The notes under the pieces were generated by a model, which searched no databases, was not told where the DNA came from, and saw nothing but the letters and a program-made list of their open reading frames with translations. Shown piece after piece: positions 62,737 to 64,000 of a DNA stretch of 64,000 nt (the first letter of the stretch is position 1; every line of letters starts with the position of its first letter). The position numbers and the translations under genes were made by a program. This stretch comes from Bacteroidales bacterium (GTDB taxonomy: Bacteria; Bacteroidota; Bacteroidia; Bacteroidales; UBA12077), in NCBI GenBank assembly GCA_021108325.1, contig JAIORB010000125.1, forward strand, positions 1-64,000. Direction: 5' to 3'.

Positions 62737-62994
62737 TTAAGGATTATACTTAAACCATTTAAATTCGGCTAATGATGAATGATCACTAGGTTTAATTCTT
62801 TTATCAGCACTTCCACATTCGAGACTAATAGGACGATCAAGTTTTTTATCATTGCCGAGTTCTATTACTTTATCATCACTCTCTTTTTCTTCATAAAGTT
62901 TATCAGGCATCATAATTACAATATGGCCGCTGCCGCCACCAACATTTTTATAAACTCCAATAATTACTTGTCCGTTATTAACATCTTTTTGCAT
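62737..62994 (-). pseudogene. 3' fragment of an amidase/NlpC-P60-like gene
   Basis: Eighty-five residues from the first ATG. The frame is open for 11 more codons upstream to a stop at 63028-63030, but those codons are mostly within the BIME-like repeat that begins at 63008. The sequence QVIIGVYKNVGGGSGHIVIMMPD looks like the His-containing strand of a papain-fold peptidoglycan amidase, with the start of the enzyme, including any catalytic Cys, missing. The end KPSDHSSLAEFKWFKYNP resembles the last strand of such folds. It is therefore best read as the C-terminal remnant of a larger gene cut by the repeat, not as a small functional protein. Family assignment is from pattern only. Confidence 0.5.
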
Positions 62995-63007
62995 TTTTGA
63001 AAAATCA

Positions 63008-63132
63008 GGAAATGTTTTCCGTGCCTTTTATTTTTTATTATATTTATTCAAATATGTCTTTTAATTCTTTCTATTGTTACTTTCAATCTATCTTAACAAC
63101 ATTAGCCCGGATTGCAAATCCGCGCTAGCTGG
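63008..63132. repeat. BIME-like direct repeat, copy 1
   Basis: A 125-base unit repeated at 63358-63481 with only two differences (one single-base gap and one substitution). It starts GGAAATGTTTTCCGTGCC and ends with the palindrome GCCCGGATTGCAAATCCGCGC plus TAGCTGG. The head of the left palindrome (GCTGGCGC) is missing in this copy. Left edge abuts the amidase-like fragment, right edge the RAYT fragment. Confidence 0.85.
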
Positions 63133-63317
63133 TGTAAATGGCTTGACATTAAACAATATGCAAAAATCACTAATCCCTTATTTTGTTGACAATACTTTAA
63201 CGAGTTCACCATCATTAACTTTTGCTCTTTTCTTGTAAATACATCAATCCAATCAACAATCGTTAATGTTACAAAGTATGCTTTATCGTTATCTCGTATT
63301 TTGTATTTGTCTGACAT
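63133..63317 (-). pseudogene. Truncated RAYT gene, second lineage
   Basis: The frame from the ATG at 63317 encodes about 61 residues (MSDKYKIRDNDKAYFVTLTI ... YCLMSSHLH) that align with residues 1-62 of the intact RAYT at about half identity. It ends just at the His-x-His motif, where the BIME-like repeat begins; read-through adds QLARICNPG from the repeat. The catalytic Tyr half is gone, so it is inactive. Since it differs clearly from the intact gene, it is not a recent copy of it. Confidence 0.85.
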
Positions 63318-63349
63318 TAAATATTTTTCTATCTCTTTTTCTTGCAATT

Positions 63350-63481
63350 GCTGGCGCGGAAATGTTTTCCGTGCCTTTTATTTTTTATTATATTTATTCA
63401 AATATGTCTTTTAATTCTTTCTATTGTTACTTTCAATCTATCTTACAACATTAGCCCGGATTACAAATCCGCGCTAGCTGG
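63350..63481. repeat. BIME-like direct repeat, copy 2 (complete)
   Basis: Two inverted REP palindromes flank a spacer of about 80 bases. The left is GCTGGCGCGGAAATGTTTTC followed by CGTGCC (63350-63375); the right is GCCCGGATTACAAATCCGCG followed by CTAGCTGG (63454-63481). Both heads share a C-T-R-G-C-G-C-G-G core in opposite orientation, the hallmark of a bacterial interspersed mosaic element. Its right edge joins the RAYT 5' remnant at 63482. Confidence 0.82.
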
Positions 63482-63532
63482 AGTAACATAATGTGCTGCT
63501 GTTTGATCTTTTATTTGATAGCCTTGCGACAT
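63482..63532 (-). pseudogene. 17-codon 5' remnant of the intact RAYT
   Basis: The minus strand encodes MSQGYQIKDQTAAHYVT, identical to the first 17 residues of the RAYT at 60797-61360, and then runs into the BIME-like repeat (reading PASADL and a stop). The homology continues upstream of the start through the REP palindrome to about 63640, matching 61311-61470. Confidence 0.85.
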
Positions 63533-63555
63533 TTACTATTTCTTTTAAATTATTT

Positions 63556-63612
63556 AGTAGCTATAAGCTACCGCTATGTTTCCGACGTAGCTAAAAGCTA
63601 CGCCGAACTGTT
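63556..63612. repeat. REP-like palindrome, duplicated copy
   Basis: AGTAGCTATAAGCTACCGCT then GACGTAGCTAAAAGCTACGCC and GAACTGTTTTGTCATT, differing from 61383-61440 at only a few bases. It belongs to the block duplicated from the RAYT upstream region. Confidence 0.7.
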
Positions 63613-63645
63613 TTGTCATTTCTATTTTTACATCCTACGCTCATC

Positions 63646-63719
63646 TGAGATGACACTGATCCGTGCCTTTATTTATTTACTTTATAGCCCGGTTACCGCG
63701 GATTTTATTGTTTTTAGTT
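63646..63719. repeat. Copy of the ACACTGATCCG ... TTACCGCGGATTTTATTG repeat
   Basis: Shares its two ends with 60609-60664 but has a different middle (CTTTATTTATTTACTTTATA). It carries part of the REP-like AGCCCGG head as well, so it looks like a recombinant of two repeat families. Confidence 0.6.
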
Positions 63720-63737
63720 TATTTTTGTTTTTTAGTT

Positions 63738-63845
63738 GTTCGGCGTAGGCTATGCCTACGTCGCTCTTCATATGTAGCTGAAAGCTACAATTATAAACAG
63801 GACGTAGTTACACTCCGTTAAACTATGCCCAACTGTTTTGTCATT
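63738..63845. repeat. REP-like palindromes, third cluster
   Basis: GTTCGGCGTAGGCTATGCCT with ACGTCGC (63738-63764) and GTAGCTGAAAGCTAC (63774-63788) repeat the 60741-60792 unit. A diverged inverted copy, GACGTAGTTACACTCCGTTA then ACTATGCCCAACTGTTTTGT, follows at 63801-63840. No gene is seen from 63533 to 63904. Confidence 0.6.
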
Positions 63846-63904
63846 TATATTTTTACAAGCTACGCTCATCTGAGCCATATTATAATTTATTTCTTGCTTA
63901 TTAA

Positions 63905-64000
63905 TTAATGAATTGCATATTTTCTTATTTTTTCCGCACCTAATTCTTTCATATAAGATTGTCCAAAATTTCTTAAAGAAAGCTTCTCCTTCAATTTTAT
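63905..64000 (-). CDS. 3' end of a gene cut by the window edge
   Basis: Thirty-one in-frame codons to a TAA at 63905-63907, read from the right edge: IKLKEKLSLRNFGQSYMKEL then GAEKIRKYAIH. The residues look like plausible helical protein sequence but are too few to name a family. REP-like repeats begin just past its stop. Confidence 0.35.
   Translation of the reverse strand: MKLKEKLSLRNFGQSYMKELGAEKIRKYAIH

Noticed and set aside
63266-63748. Plus-strand open frames near the right end
   Set aside because: They run antisense to RAYT fragments and through REP palindromes and show no protein-like features.

Overview
This window reads as a chromosome segment of a member of the Bacteroidota, probably class Bacteroidia. 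The evidence is a SusC/SusD/SusE/SusF system, several lipoproteins with a Cys right after the signal peptide, type IX secretion (T9SS) type A and type B C-terminal domains, a PorP/SprF-like protein, an AraC-type hybrid two-component protein, AT-rich intergenic DNA without clear Shine-Dalgarno sites, and a promoter element of the TAnnTTTG type. I cannot name a genus from the sequence. No rRNA, tRNA or CRISPR array was seen.

Layout. 0.2-5 kb: three tandem, divergent paralogues of an MFS transporter (MFSD1-like), one with two extra membrane helices, then a SPOR-domain lipoprotein. 5.7-16 kb: a long-chain acyl-CoA ligase, a propeller-SpoIIE phosphatase, a cupin/GH114-like pair, and a TPR-histidine kinase-receiver-AraC hybrid. 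16-21.3 kb: a T9SS-exported protein with 14 GloVer-type repeats and a parallel beta-helix protein. 21.4-29 kb: housekeeping and envelope genes (lipoprotein, PepD, thioredoxin-like protein, DUF4831 lipoprotein, NAD(P)HX repair enzyme, POT peptide transporter).

29-53.6 kb is one large starch/maltodextrin locus. Its parts are an SLC45-like MFS sugar transporter, beta-phosphoglucomutase, a GH65 phosphorylase and a GH13 lipoprotein (+ operon); a phosphofructokinase; a second GH13 lipoprotein; then on the minus strand SusC, SusD, two SusE/F-type proteins, a third GH13 lipoprotein, a T9SS-exported GH13 and a GGDEF protein; and finally a divergent LacI-family regulator. The genes suggest this route: surface binding and cleavage of starch, SusCD import, periplasmic trimming, uptake of maltose across the inner membrane, phosphorolysis to beta-glucose-1-phosphate, mutation to glucose-6-phosphate, and glycolysis. 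The same 16-base palindrome lies upstream of both the transporter operon and the susC/lacI intergenic region, which ties the two halves into one predicted regulon.

53.7-60.5 kb: an outer-membrane barrel protein, a PorP/SprF-OmpA fusion and a large T9SS type B surface protein, all on the minus strand. 60.5-64 kb: a repeat-rich, rearranged region with an intact REP-associated tyrosine transposase (RAYT), two RAYT fragments, several REP/BIME-like palindromes, a truncated amidase-like fragment next to a secreted YARHG-domain protein, and the 3' end of a further gene at the window edge.

The items I find most worth following up are the shared LacI operator, the palindromic repeat that supplies the start codon of a GH13 gene, the TPR-hybrid regulator next to paired 21-bp repeats and a repeat-rich exported protein, the PorP-OmpA fusion, and the RAYT/BIME rearrangements.
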